Source: Pseudopyrenochaeta lycopersici (lineage: Eukaryota > Ascomycota > Dothideomycetes > Pleosporales > Pseudopyrenochaetaceae). From it: a stretch of 64,000 nt of DNA. A program made the translations under genes and the position numbers. The stretch lies in assembly GCA_003313425.1 (NCBI GenBank), contig NHZP01000021.1, forward strand, positions 310,001 through 374,000, read 5' to 3'. Numbering within the stretch: position 1 is the first letter of the stretch; the number at the start of each line of letters is the position of its first letter. The notes under the pieces are model-generated. The model did not search any database, was not told the DNA's origin, and was given only the letters and a program-made list of their open reading frames with translations. Shown in pieces: positions 1 through 11,041 of the stretch.

Positions 1-1750
1 TTAGTATGGCTATATAAAGTATTAACTTTTAGTTCTACTAAGCTGTTATTACTAGGAAGGCCTGGTAGGTGTTATTCATGGCAGAGTCATGTGATATTGA
101 AGCAGCGCGCAGCAGCATTTTCATGCGCCGCCTGAGTCGCGAAATTACGCCCAAGATATAATGGCTGACGAGAAAATTTCAGAACTGGGAACTTGAAGTT
201 CAAATCATAGGGTGCCAAGCAGAGACGACGAGGCGATTAGCGACATAATGGGGGTCTCATGTCTGAAAACTGGTCCGTGCGAATCCGTCTCTTCAGCCTC
301 ACGCCCACTATCAGTGGATCTCATATACTACCATCCAGTTCACGCGCCCAATCAGACTTGTAGATAGTTCGGTGAGTGCCTGAGACCATACTTTTTGGCC
401 CCTTCGGTCTTTATGCTTCGTGCGAGGCTCCCTGGCCATAAGCCTTCCGTTCGAGGCTGCTGAGACCCTCATACACGATCCGAGATTACGGCACAGACTC
501 CCCACAGCCCCGCGAATGATCAAATGTGTCTTGCCACAGAGGAACCTAGTCGCATATAGGTACCTTTAGACGACTAAACTCAGACATTCGAGAGAAACAC
601 CAGAGCCGCTATCACCTATCTATAACAGCATTGAGACCCTCTCACAGCTTCCATGGCAATTATAAGTCCCTTGAATTTTGGTAGGATTGGAGAGAGACCC
701 TGATTTCTAGTCGAGATGAGCATGCGTCGAACGAACAGGATGTAAGACTCTAGAAATCTTGCACAATCTTTTATATATGTAGCCTAAGACGTCTCGTCGA
801 TTTGTGAGAATGTTCAAGTCGTGAGCAAAATCCAAATTTTCTTCGCTTGTAAGAACTGCTGGGCCTTTATCCTATGCCTTCCAGAATGTCAGCCAAGTCT
901 AGGTTTTCGTCCGGAGACGTCAATCAGAATATCGGCAGAGACCGTGCCCCCGTTGGACCCCGATTAGAAGGAAACTACAATAGTAGCAACGACAAAAGAA
1001 ATCAGGCCTCGGAAATCAATGCCTTCCTCGCAAGGGTAGCAAGGCGTACGTTGCCCTGTCGAACATCCTCTTATTCCTACGCAGAGTATGCGGACTGACC
1101 GATCATACAGCCAGTATATCATTCCTGCCCAAAAATCCATGGACCATGCCCGAGGGTTATTACACGGGCACAGATAATTCTGTCATCTATGTCGGCGGAT
1201 TACATAACTTTCGGGGGAGGATCCTTGGTGACAGTATGAACGGGAGCACCGAAGCCGTTGTCGGGGATGGAAAGGCAAGAAAGTATGAGAACGGGATGTC
1301 AAAAAAAGGATAGAACGTCAATGATTGCAAACTTACAGGAAATGAAGAACGAAAATTATAGCTTTAGAATCGGACGAGAAAAGAACGCTGCTTGATTATT
1401 ATCAAATAACATGCATCCACAGGAGATCAGCCATACCATTCAATACTAACAGCTTAGAGAATGTAGTATTTTTTAGCCACTGCGCCGAATGAAAGTTGAT
1501 CCTGGGTTGCAGAGGAAGGGTAGCAGTGATTTAGACCCTGTCAAGAACTAGTCCCAAACAAGCCTCGGATCTGGTGGACCCAATCTATCTCTCCACCTCT
1601 CCACCTCAATGCACCTTGTCGTAATCTCACGTGCTACCAAGTTAGACGCTCAGATTTTGATTCTTAGCTTCGAGCTTCTTACAATAGCTCAGATTGCTAG
1701 ACCGTTATCCGAATAGTTATCCAACAGCTTACAAGTAGAACGGAACAAGC
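1..1750. other. Gene-free stretch left of the GH2 gene
   Basis: No coding region could be supported here. The longest plus-strand frame (874-1098, 74 codons) has no recognisable motif. The first 60 bases are TpA-rich and lack CpG, unlike the rest, and may be the edge of a degraded repeat lying mostly outside the window. The last 150 bases are pyrimidine-rich and probably hold the promoter and leader of the glycosidase gene. Confidence 0.5.
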
Positions 1751-3826
1751 ATGACTGACTACCCACGCCCAGACTTCGTCAGGAAAAACCTCAGTTGGAC
1801 CTCCCTCAATGGCTCATGGGATTTTCTTTTCGATGACAACGACGTTGGCTTGTCTCAGGGCTGGCAGCTGACAGGCGTTCCTAAGGAGATCGCTGTGGAC
1901 CCCACCAACTCCAATAGTACCGACAACAGCGAAGAGCAAAGTATCACAGCCAAAATCGCGGCAGGTACGCAAGAGCTATTACAGGGCAACCAATTTAAGA
2001 GCGGTGGAGAGTTTGTGAACAAAAAGAGGGATATCCAGGTTCCCTTCGTATTCCAATGCCCCGCTTCCGGGATCCACGAGAAAGGCGTTCATGAGGTTCT
2101 GTGGTACGAGCGAGACGTCACCGACTTACGGAGTAGAGAACAAAAGGCTTCCGCCCATCGCGTACTGATTCGCTTTGGAGCTGTAGATTACGAAGCGAAA
2201 GTCTGGGTTGGAGGTAACTTCTTCGGAGGACATCGTGGAGGTCATGTGCCATTCGACATTGACATCACTGATGCCTTTGTAAATGGTCCAACGCAAAGGC
2301 TGACAATCAGAGTATTTGACTCAGCTCATGACTTGACACAACCTCGAGGCAAGCAATATTGGAAAGCACAGCCAGAAAGCATCTTCTATACCCCGAGTGG
2401 AGGTATATGGCAAAGCGTGTGGCTTGAAGCGGTACCAAATGTTCGAGTAGGAGAAGCGAGTTCGGGAACGCTCCTCAACAGTACTGACATCGAGAATGGG
2501 AAAATGCACGCCAGTATCAAAGTCTTGGGGAGACTAGCTGGATATGAGTACAGCCTTGAACTCGAAGCCAGGTTAGGAGACGCCATAGTCAGCAAAACTG
2601 AGAAGGCCGCACTACCTCGAGATTCAGATACCGTCTCCTTCTCTGCAAACATGCGACTCTCCGATGATCAAATTTCGAAACTATCATCCCGTACCACAGA
2701 TGTGGCACCCCTCAAAGACCCTGCATGCTGGCTTGATGGCGTTGCGCTCTGGTCCCCTGAACATCCTACGCTTTACGACTTGACCGTCCGCTTATACGAC
2801 TCTGCTGGCAAATTGGTAGACTCGGTAGATACCACAACAGGAATGCGCTCTCTCCACTGGGACAATAGTACCTTCCGCCTAAACAAGCAGCCATACTTCC
2901 AAGCCCTCTTCCTCGACCAAGGCTACTGGCCTGAAACATTTATGACACCTCCTTCCCCCGAGGCACTTAAGAAGGACATAGAATTATCTAAATCCATGGG
3001 TTTCAATGGCTGCCGCAAGCACCAGAAGGTTGAAGACCCTCTCTTCCACTACTGGGCTGACCGCCTTGGCTTCCTTGTCTGGGGCGAGATGGCAAACGCT
3101 TACGCCTTCTCTCCCCAATACGTAGAACGCTTCGATCAAGAGTGGCGTGAAGCCGTCTCACGCGATATAAACCACCCCTGCGTGGTGGCCTGGACGCCTG
3201 TGAACGAGTCTTGGGCATATACCGACTTGGCTGGGAACAAGCAGCAGAGAGATCACATCAGAAGCTTATATTACGCGACGAAAACATTGGATCCTACACG
3301 ACCGGTGAATGATAATTGCGGCTGGGAGCATGTTGTCACCGATTTGACAACATTTCACGATTATGCTGACGGCGATGAGTTGACGAAAACATGCTCTACC
3401 CGGTCCGGCATCATGGCACCAAAGTCGAACAGGCCGATCTTCCTCGCACCCATTGGGGCGTCGGACCCTGGCTCATCACACCAAGAAGGTGCGCCAATCA
3501 TCTGCACAGAGTTTGGTGGGATCAATATCGCGCGATCAGCGGCTGCGAAGAGTGGCGAAGCTGGTGACGATAAGGAGAACAGAGAAAGAGACTGGGGGTA
3601 CACAACTGCAACCTCGTCTGAAGACCTGCTGCAGCGAATCGAAAAGATGATGACTGGTATTGTGGATGGAGGGGAAATATCCGGATTTGTGTACACACAG
3701 CTCACGGATATTGAGCAGGAGGTCAATGGATTGTATACACCAGATCGCAAGGAGAAACTAAATGCGAGGGCAGTGAGGAAAATCGTTGAGGGGGTCAAGG
3801 AGAGATATATGGGTATGCGAAAGTGA
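1751..3826 (+). CDS. Glycoside hydrolase family 2 protein (beta-galactosidase/beta-glucuronidase type)
   Basis: A single uninterrupted 691-codon frame encodes a GH2 enzyme. It begins with the family-typical start DFVRKNLSWTSLNGSWDF, continues through a sugar-binding jelly roll and an immunoglobulin-like domain, and ends in a TIM barrel. The expected acid/base Glu lies in VNESW (E486) and the nucleophile Glu in ICTEFGG (E587), so the enzyme looks active. GH2 members hydrolyse terminal beta-galactosides, beta-glucuronides or beta-mannosides; the substrate cannot be told from sequence reading. There is no N-terminal signal peptide, which suggests a cytosolic enzyme acting on imported oligosaccharides or glycoconjugates (inference). 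It lacks introns, unlike most genes in the window. No cluster partner is adjacent: the next gene, on the other strand, encodes a DUF2293 protein. Confidence 0.9.
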   Translation: MTDYPRPDFVRKNLSWTSLNGSWDFLFDDNDVGLSQGWQLTGVPKEIAVDPTNSNSTDNSEEQSITAKIAAGTQELLQGNQFKSGGEFVNKKRDIQVPFVFQCPASGIHEKGVHEVLWYERDVTDLRSREQKASAHRVLIRFGAVDYEAKVWVGGNFFGGHRGGHVPFDIDITDAFVNGPTQRLTIRVFDSAHDLTQPRGKQYWKAQPESIFYTPSGGIWQSVWLEAVPNVRVGEASSGTLLNSTDIENGKMHASIKVLGRLAGYEYSLELEARLGDAIVSKTEKAALPRDSDTVSFSANMRLSDDQISKLSSRTTDVAPLKDPACWLDGVALWSPEHPTLYDLTVRLYDSAGKLVDSVDTTTGMRSLHWDNSTFRLNKQPYFQALFLDQGYWPETFMTPPSPEALKKDIELSKSMGFNGCRKHQKVEDPLFHYWADRLGFLVWGEMANAYAFSPQYVERFDQEWREAVSRDINHPCVVAWTPVNESWAYTDLAGNKQQRDHIRSLYYATKTLDPTRPVNDNCGWEHVVTDLTTFHDYADGDELTKTCSTRSGIMAPKSNRPIFLAPIGASDPGSSHQEGAPIICTEFGGINIARSAAAKSGEAGDDKENRERDWGYTTATSSEDLLQRIEKMMTGIVDGGEISGFVYTQLTDIEQEVNGLYTPDRKEKLNARAVRKIVEGVKERYMGMRK

Positions 3827-4269
3827 AGCCTAAATACAAAGGGCGTGTCGTGTGGGTAGTAGAAAGTCAATTGATGTGGTAAAGCTATATCGCATTTCAT
3901 GAAGGTTTGATGTTGTGTCTTCAACGTATTTTCATACACGTAAGTTATCTCGCTCATAACGTAGGCTCCAAATGTATGCAATCCTCAACCATGATTTGTA
4001 CAAACGCTATCATCTTTCCTCTATGTCCCCGTTGTGCGTGTGCCATCGTACCATAGGCTTCCTAAGGTGTAACAGAATGCCGCCACGCTGTGCAATTGAA
4101 GCAAGATACCGAAAATGCTAGACCAACGCGCTATGCAAAAAGGGAGAGTGGTTTCCTTCCATGATGAAAAATGAGTATGAGAAAGGGGGTATCGTCCATA
4201 GTGAATACCGGAAAACTCCTTCAACGGTAATGATAATCCGATTTGATGCAGGTGGGCCGTAAATGCAAC
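3827..4269. other. Convergent intergenic stretch, GH2 / DUF2293 gene
   Basis: It lies between two convergent genes and should hold both 3' untranslated regions. No supported gene or repeat was seen. Confidence 0.6.
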
Positions 4270-6654
4270 TCATTGACCGCCGTATTTCACTCCACTCCTT
4301 AGGTAACGAGTACCTTGGTCCTCAACACGCAGTTGCTGTCGTTCATCTCTCAGTGGGATATATTCACGAGCTGGTACGTCATATCTTTTATGCGACCTAT
4401 GATCAGGTCTATGAGCAGTGGACCGCTCTTTGGCAGGTACTTCATAATATGCACCTCTCACCTCGCGAACGGGCGATCGGTGAGGAGGCACAGAAACGTA
4501 TGTATGGCCACTTTGTGGATTAGCAGCCGAATATGTGCGAACGGATACATGACCTCTGTCGCTGTTGGTTGGAGGTCGATATGGGCTAGATGTTAGATCA
4601 ACGACTTGTTGAGGAGGCGGCGCCCTTGACCGACCGTGAGTATCCATGACCTGATGTGGGGGTGGGGGGCGTGGATCGCCTTGGAAGGTCACAGGCCAAG
4701 AGCTAACTTCATCATCACGATACACCGGCCTCAGTCGCTTGGTGCTTTGCTCTGAATAAGTCTCTCTGCTATCCGTAAAGGAAGGCAGCGCTTTTCGCTT
4801 GGGGGAATGTACGTCGGTATATCCCCTGGGCAGAAAGTTAGGATCTTGTAGTGGCCTTTGAGTGCTTGTGATACGTCGCGACGATGTCAGATCGACTGTC
4901 TCAGGCTCAACAGAAGGAAGAACGACATCTTGCTCTGATGGTCGCCTAATGTGTGCTGGTGCTCTGTTAAAGGAACTAGGTCGAAGCGGGGCTTGTACAA
5001 ATTCTTCTGGCGCACGTGGCGCGCCACGAAGTGGAGGATCATACTCTACTCGTGGGTGACCACGAGGTTCTCCGATAGGTTGGAGCTACGCATGTCAGCT
5101 CAGGACGAGAAGAGAGGGATATATACCGTTATGCCGGGCTTTTGATGTGTCGCCATCTGAAAACTCACTTCATATAGTCGCCCGTCGATTTCGCGCATGA
5201 GCGGCTGCGCGCTTCTCGAAACGGTCTGAGGTGCCGCTGATTTTATTCGCCTTTGAAGGTAAGTGGGGAACTAAAGTCTGCATTGGGGGTCATACTTACG
5301 AATCAATTGGTCTGCTGTGAGCCAAGTGGAAGGACTCCCCCCGGGATGGCGGGCGAGAAACGGAGATAGGGTTGAATGGTCGTGCAGATGGATAGGGTTG
5401 CTGTGTAGCTGACTGAGCATGAGAAGGTCCAGGCAATGTAGCTGACCGTGGAGGCGGAGGGTAAGGGTAAGGTTGTACAACAATGGTTCTTCTCGGCACT
5501 CGCCTCATGTCATGAACATCGGTGCGTGGAAAATTAGAGTAGCGCTCAGGTTGTAGGTCTCGTGCAGTGGCCCGACTGGACACGATTTCCATACTCTGTT
5601 CACGTTCATCAGGTGTCGAAAGTGAACCATCATCACTAGATGCTTCATCGTCATCGTCGAGAACAATAACTTCACGGAAAGTCTCCTCGAGTTCATTGCT
5701 TTGCTCTTCGGTTTCATCTCGCCACTCCTTGAGTTTGGCGAGGGAGACGTGTTCCACTTTCTGTCGGGCCTCCATCCAGCCACCCAATTTAAGGAGCTTA
5801 TCATAATCCGTGTAGGTGTGACGGATGTGAGCGACAACGGCAAGTTGAACTCTGCGAGCCAAGGAGAGTTCCTTTGCATTACCTACTCTGTTTGTGCCCT
5901 ATAGCTGGTCAGAGTGCATAATTAATCACCCGGAAGAATAAGTTGTACCTCTTCGAATGCATGATTGACGATGGACGACAGATCTGCTTCGGGAATTTTT
6001 GGAAACATCTCACGAACAGCACCATGAATATAATCCTTTGTTTCCTTTGCAGAGGTTGGACGTCCATGAAGAGCCTGTCGCGATGAGTAGTCTTCAACAC
6101 GCTGCGCGATCCAATTTATCCTGGCACTAGCTTTAGATTTCCTGAGACCATGCGCTTCGTCATATGTGTAGCCAAACTTGCTGCAGGCGAGGTTGATGAT
6201 TTCGAGGGGAAAATGGTGTCCAACTCGGTGGACATGATGCGACAGCTTTTCCGGGTCAGCGTGCATCTTATTCTTTGGTTTTGCCTACACTGGTGTCAGT
6301 GGGATGGTGGTAAACTATGGGCAAGGCCATCGCGAACCGAAACAATGTGCACGTCAAGATTACGCTGCCGGCACTGTTCTTTGCACCATTCTGTGAACTC
6401 TGGGTGTCCGGCAGGAATGAAGCCAAAGCCTGCAGGCGCATTAGAGGCGTATGTTAGCTGCGTCATGGTTAGTAGAAACACGCTGTGGCGACAAGGCAAC
6501 GACGGACGATTGAGTGTAGCTTCTTCTTCTCCTGTGTGACGGCCTCTAGCACGATCTTGTATGGTTTCTTCTTCTTCAGGGCGGCTCGCGGCTGGTCAAG
6601 CGTGGCACTGCGCTGTGGCGCGTGCTGTGAGCGCACGTGGTGTACTCTGGTCAT
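4270..6654 (-). CDS. DUF2293 domain protein, 700 aa, six exons
   Basis: Reading the minus strand gives six exons in consistent phase: 6654-6508, 6457-6338, 6284-5930, 5882-5300, 5250-5169 and 5085-4270. The first intron has a perfect TACTAAC branch site. The N-terminal 260 residues match the fungal DUF2293 family: KKPYKIVLEAVTQEKKKL, then GFGFIPAGHPEFTEWCK, then the family core VVAHIRHTYTDYDKLLK followed by EARQKVEH and LAKLKEWR. An acidic run (VLDDDDEASSDD) comes next, followed by a long low-complexity tail rich in Pro, Arg and Ser that is probably disordered. The molecular function of DUF2293 is not established, so none is assigned. The start at 6654 was preferred because it gives the short basic N terminus expected of the family; an in-frame ATG at 6672 would add six residues. 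The gene is divergent from the small LYR-like gene. Confidence 0.82.
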
Positions 6655-6999
6655 GATGCGCGTGTGTGGCAAGAGCCATAGAGCCCAGAGTGGACCGTGA
6701 AAGGGGTGTGTGGTGGTTTTATGACTGAGAAAAGTCTAGGTGGCAGAAACTGTGCAGTTAGTGATTAGTATGACTAGCAGTGCATCTACGGGTAGACTGC
6801 ACTCGTTCAGAATGCCTAATAAGTGTCTACAGACCCCGGTTGCTACAAAGAAAGCAGGCGGGGCGATGAGAGTGTGTAGAGTTAGGAGGAATCGAGTCCG
6901 CTGGAGTGACGATTAGCGGCGGCTAACCGCCGCGGCTCGACCTTTTTCCGACATCCAATCAATTCAAAGTGAAGCGCGACTTTGCATCTCGCAACGACC
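6655..6999. promoter_or_regulatory. Divergent promoter, DUF2293 / LYR-like gene
   Basis: This 345-bp gap separates two divergent start codons and must hold both promoters. A GC-rich near-palindrome (ggcggctaaccgccgcgg) lies close to the LYR-like gene. No well-defined factor site was recognised. Confidence 0.45.
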
Positions 7000-7459
7000 A
7001 TGCCGAACGAAGCCGTCATTCACGCATACAGACACTTGTATCGTCACAGTTTGAGGGCTATTCAATTTTCGAAGCCTGCCCGTTTCACGCTGCGTGACCG
7101 TCTTCGGTTGGCTTTTCGAAAAGGCACGGCTGCCAGCTTCGAGCCGCAGAAGGTGCAGAACACGCTCGAGTTCTTGCAGTATGCCACAAAGCAGAATGGA
7201 TTGGAACACAAGATCTTAAAGAATCTGCTGTTTGTGTGGTGGATTCAAGGAAACGGGGGCCGCTTGAAATACCAGGCCAGGACTCTGTGAGTACCGTACC
7301 TCTGGGTGACTTTTCTATAGCCTGCTGACTTTGCTCAGCACTCGGGAAGAGCTAGAGATAAAGACTACCGCATATGACTCCTTTAATCATAATATCCACA
7401 TGCTGAATGAGAGCATGGGACTGTGTCTCCCATCAATGACCGTCCGCGACCCTAATTGA
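7000..7459 (+). CDS. Small LYR-like (DUF1763-like) protein, probably mitochondrial
   Basis: Two exons (7000-7286 and 7339-7459) give a basic protein of 135 aa. The intron has a GTGAGT donor, a GCTGAC branch site and a CAG acceptor. The N terminus, with HAYRHLYRHSLRAIQF followed by an Arg-rich helix and LEHKILKNLL, resembles fungal DUF1763/LYR-type small proteins. Many LYR proteins are mitochondrial assembly factors; that role is extrapolated here, not shown. The ATG at 7000 was used because the frame further upstream has no ATG. The gene converges on the CCDC25 homologue with only 91 bp between stop codons. Confidence 0.7.
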
Positions 7460-7550
7460 GGCTGCCATCTCACATCGAAGTTATTGCCAAATCGCCTTTG
7501 TTGCGTTCTCACGCTATCTCAAGACCAAGAGAAACGCGATTGACAAGAAG

Positions 7551-8615
7551 TTACATAAAGTCGTCGAGAAAGTTCTCGTCGCGGTCTTGATTGCTGGATT
7601 GGGCCAGATTATCTTCAGTCATCATATCATCGTAGGCATGATCTCTCTGCCACGCGAGCTCTTTCCTCTCCTTAGCAACACGGGCTTCTTCTTTTCGCTG
7701 GTAAAAGAATTAGCTTTTTGTCTGCGCGAGGGAGACATCTTATCTAACGGCGTCATGATCGAAGAGTGCGTTTCGAGGAAATGCGCACAATAAGAAGTGC
7801 ACCATCATGTTGGAGGATGGAGCATTGTTCTTGACATGCTTCGCGTAGATGGAATGAGAAACAAAGATTGAGAAGAGTCAATACTTACTCTAGCTTGTTG
7901 GGCGCTCTGATCCCGCTTCCTCAGCTCTTTGAGTCTCGCCTCCCGCTCTTCACGCAAGTTTGGGAACTTTTCTACCTTGGTCTTGTTCAAGCGGTTGACA
8001 ATCGGGTTCTCCCGTTGCACGACGTGTATGCGTTTTACCTTAAATATGTATCAGCAAAGCCATATCTAGACGTAGCATCTCAAAATCAACGAGATAGATA
8101 TTAAGTTTTGAATCAACACAGCTTACCTTTCTCTGATCCTTAAATCCAACTTGACCCACTGCCATACTTCCATCCTTTTTCAGATTCGACCAAGGTGTGT
8201 ATACAACTGTGACGTTATCCTTTTTGTTTCCTGTAGACTATCAACCTCGACCATTCCGAAGCTATAGATACGTAGTCTCAAGTATGAGTATAAAATGGCA
8301 CACACCTTCGATACTATTTGCTTTGGTCAACTGCGCGCAGTCGATCAACAGCTCCTTGGTCATGTCCTCCCAGTTCTCGCCCTCTGGCAGCCGAACATAG
8401 ATATGTGCAGATGAGAGATTATCGGCATGAAACCAGATATCCTCCTCCCAGCCGAATTTGATAAGTTCTTCATCTAATCGCTCATTAGTATTGTTGGTAC
8501 ATGTGTTAGAGCAAGACCGCGGCGACTCGATAAATTACGAACTTTCGACCTTGTCTTTGCCGACGTATATGAAGGCTGCGGGAGAGACGGTATTTGAAGA
8601 GAAGTAGTACACCAT
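7551..8615 (-). CDS. CCDC25 homologue (NFACT-R/DUF814 family), 213 aa
   Basis: Five exons on the minus strand (8615-8543, 8473-8306, 8230-8127, 8038-7889, 7697-7551) join in phase into a 213-aa protein. It is collinear with animal CCDC25. It starts [20 protein letters not shown], has the core [17 protein letters not shown], then [29 protein letters not shown] and the coiled-coil entry [17 protein letters not shown], and ends in an acidic tail [19 protein letters not shown]. The NFACT-R domain is shared with ribosome quality-control and RNA-binding proteins. Human CCDC25 has a separate membrane DNA-sensing role that need not apply in fungi. All four introns have good GT and AG borders. Its 3' end converges with the LYR-like gene. 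Confidence 0.92.
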
Positions 8616-8908
8616 TTTGATGTTCTGACCGTGCGTGAGAGCGTGGATTGCGTTGATATGCAGGGAATGAGCAAGTAATTGCAGACATGAATTTGGATGG
8701 CGCGTGTGGGGTTAGCGGGGTTGTCTAGCCTTACTTTCAGCCTCAGGGTTTAACAGAGACGAATACAATATCATGGTGACGAGTAACAACTGCCAAAGCA
8801 CAACACAAATATGGATCTTCTTGAATTGCATTTGATTTTGATCATGAATAAGATACAATGCTGCAGGCATCGCTCAAGAACATCCTACAACACTCTCAAC
8901 ATCATGCA

Positions 8909-9458
8909 CTATTTCGCACCTCGCTTATCCAATAGCTCATCCTGCCCCAACTCTTCCTCACCGGGCGCAGCGTCCACATCATGGCTACCTGCGCCATGCT
9001 TTAAGCTATTCAGTGGGTTGTCTTGCCTGGCATGCTTCGCATATTGATCATGGCCCTTTGCTCTAGGGTCAAAGTTGGCATCATCTAGATTCTTCTTCTC
9101 AATGTTGGAAGTGATCTGGCCACCAGTACCGCTGATGATCTCGCCAGTTTGGCCGCGATCATTTACACTTCGTGGAATGTCAAATGCATTATCTGCGGCG
9201 TGTGCTGGATTTGCGTGCGCAAGGTCTGCAGATGGATCCACCTGGTCGGGGCGAGCCACTGAGGGAATCTGGGAGAAGTTGATCAATACGCTGTCAATAA
9301 TTTGGGGAGCTATTGGAGCTTCCGTCGCTCTGAAAACAGTGTGACGGAAATTGAGGATTGAAACATACCAATCTTTGCTTCCCAGCATCACCAGGAATAG
9401 TAGTCCCCTCAGCAGCCATGTCCTCGAGACGTCCTCCTTGATGCGGGTCGGGTGCCAT
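8909..9458 (-). CDS. Hypothetical hydrophilic, probably disordered protein, 149 aa
   Basis: Two exons (9458-9369 and 9268-8909) are supported by a GTATGT donor and a CCCAG acceptor that keep phase 0. Other nearby AG sites break the frame, so this acceptor choice is the main uncertainty. The product begins MAPDPHQGGRLEDMAAEG and is rich in Asp, Asn, Ala, Gly and Gln, with no Cys and no hydrophobic segment. It contains ANPAHAADNAFDIPRS and a C-terminal GEEELGQDELLDKRGAK. I do not recognise the family. The composition resembles small stress-type disordered proteins, but that is only an impression. Confidence 0.6.
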
Positions 9459-9882
9459 TTTGTACAATCTGATTAAACTTTTAGGGTATATGAAATATTG
9501 TATCAATTCATGAATCTCAAGTTGTTAAGAAAGCAATAAGATGGAGGTCTTGAGAAATGACGTTAGCATGCGAGCTCCCATTATGTATTTTCTTCATCAT
9601 TGGCCTAAGCTCCGAAGAGTATCTTCGCGTCATAATGATCGTGATGTCATGAAAGTGTAGAATGATGAACACAATGAGGGACGTCGACGGTGAATGGAAG
9701 CTCCGACCTAGCCACGGAGGGGCAACTGCCAAGGAGCTCACGTGCGCTCACCGCGCCGCGCTATCAAGTTCAAGGTCGCGACATGAACAAACATCCAACA
9801 CGGGAACAGTAGAGCCCAACCAGGGAAATTGCACCAGCTTGAGGAAACGTGTCAATATCTCACGAGCATACCATACGCGACA
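9459..9882. promoter_or_regulatory. Divergent promoter, hypothetical / MZT1
   Basis: The 424-bp gap separates two divergent start codons. TCGCGA occurs at 9776-9781 and ACGCGA at 9875-9880, both fitting a loose WCGCGW pattern. They are isolated and could be chance. No gene is seen. Confidence 0.4.
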
Positions 9883-10306
9883 ATGCCCGCCGAACAGACG
9901 TCAGCCGACGCCCGGAGGAAGGCCGCCCGCGAAGTCATCGATATTCTGCACGAAATCGCGACGTTGCTGGTATGTCCATAATACTATGTTGAGTATCCAC
10001 CTATACTTACGCAGATATAGAACACGCACCTCGATCGCCAACAGCTCTCATACTGCGTATCACTCATTGAAAACGGGGCCAATCCCGAAGCATTAGCCGT
10101 ACGTTACATTTCGTGTGTTCTTCTGCGGCGCAGCCGCCCGTTACTTTGCAGCGTCTCGCGCGCGGTTCATCTCTGACTCAGATTTCGAGTCTTCCTATAA
10201 GACTGCTAATTATACTAACGTGGCTTAGAAAATCATACTTCAGCTGCGTGAAGAGTACCCAGTATCATCGGTCGATGGTGATGCCGAAGATGGAGGCGCT
10301 CGTTGA
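9883..10306 (+). CDS. MZT1: Mitotic-spindle organizing protein 1 (MOZART1), 80 aa
   Basis: Three small exons (9883-9969, 10021-10098, 10229-10306), all phase 0, give an 80-aa protein that aligns with MOZART1 over its whole length. Recognisable blocks are AAREVIDILHEIATLLNTHL, LSYCVSLIENGANPEALA and KIILQLREEYP. MZT1 binds the N-terminal region of gamma-tubulin complex proteins and is needed to recruit and activate gamma-tubulin complexes at spindle pole bodies. The size and the short acidic C terminus are normal for the family. Because the protein is so small and split over three exons, automated gene calling could easily miss it. The divergent neighbour is the 149-aa hypothetical. Confidence 0.93.
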
Positions 10307-11041
10307 GAGCAACCGAAGTCCGAACTTTGCACGGCGCATTGATTAAGCACCGCCTATCCAATATCACCAATTCGGTGATGATCAGAACACGGCTCCACCT
10401 GCTCAACGGCGGTATTATGGGGCAGTTCAAGGAAGAGGACCGGTTAGTTCCAATGAGGTAGTGTCAATCTACGTAACTATTTGTTGGTGTTGGTTTTCGA
10501 CACCCGCACCTTGGCACGCGCGTTTCGCGCAAAGCTTAGGATTGATTGCGATGGAGGGGTTTGATGCGGGGCAGCCGGAATCTCCCGCCAAGGTGTTGAT
10601 ATCGAGGTTTGTGCACTGTTATCAGTATAACAGGGTCGCTACCTGTATTTCTAGCAGTATACCAAGCATCACGCGATAAGAAAACTCCTGGATAAGTTCA
10701 ACTTAGTGGGTGTGTAACAGTCCGGGTGGATGGGACGGTAGATGTGAGTTAATCTAATTCGCTTCACCTGCGTGGGATGGGGGGGGGGATAGTCGCCAGG
10801 TCACCGGGTGAGAGCGTTACGCAACTAGTCTTGTAAATATCGTTATTGAATTTACTTAGTCCGTAACTTCTAGTCTAGCCCAAGAATTGAGATACTAGAT
10901 GCTGAAATGCAAAATGCAATGCTGAATGCTAGGAACGATAGCGATCGTTTGGGGTATCTCAACGAGGGAATGGGTATCATTAAAGAAAACTCGTCTCGTG
11001 GACTGAAACAGAACGCCGCTCTTTAAGTAGAATGGAATCGT
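10307..11041. other. Convergent intergenic stretch, MZT1 / GNAT gene
   Basis: No gene can be supported. It contains a run of ten G near 10783 and a small A/T-rich stretch with repeated TGCTGAA/AATGCAA words near 10900-10930. It probably holds the two 3' untranslated regions. Confidence 0.5.

Noticed and set aside
3361..3981. 206-codon antisense frame opposite the GH2 3' end
   Set aside because: It shadows the catalytic Glu region of the GH2 gene; no family resemblance.
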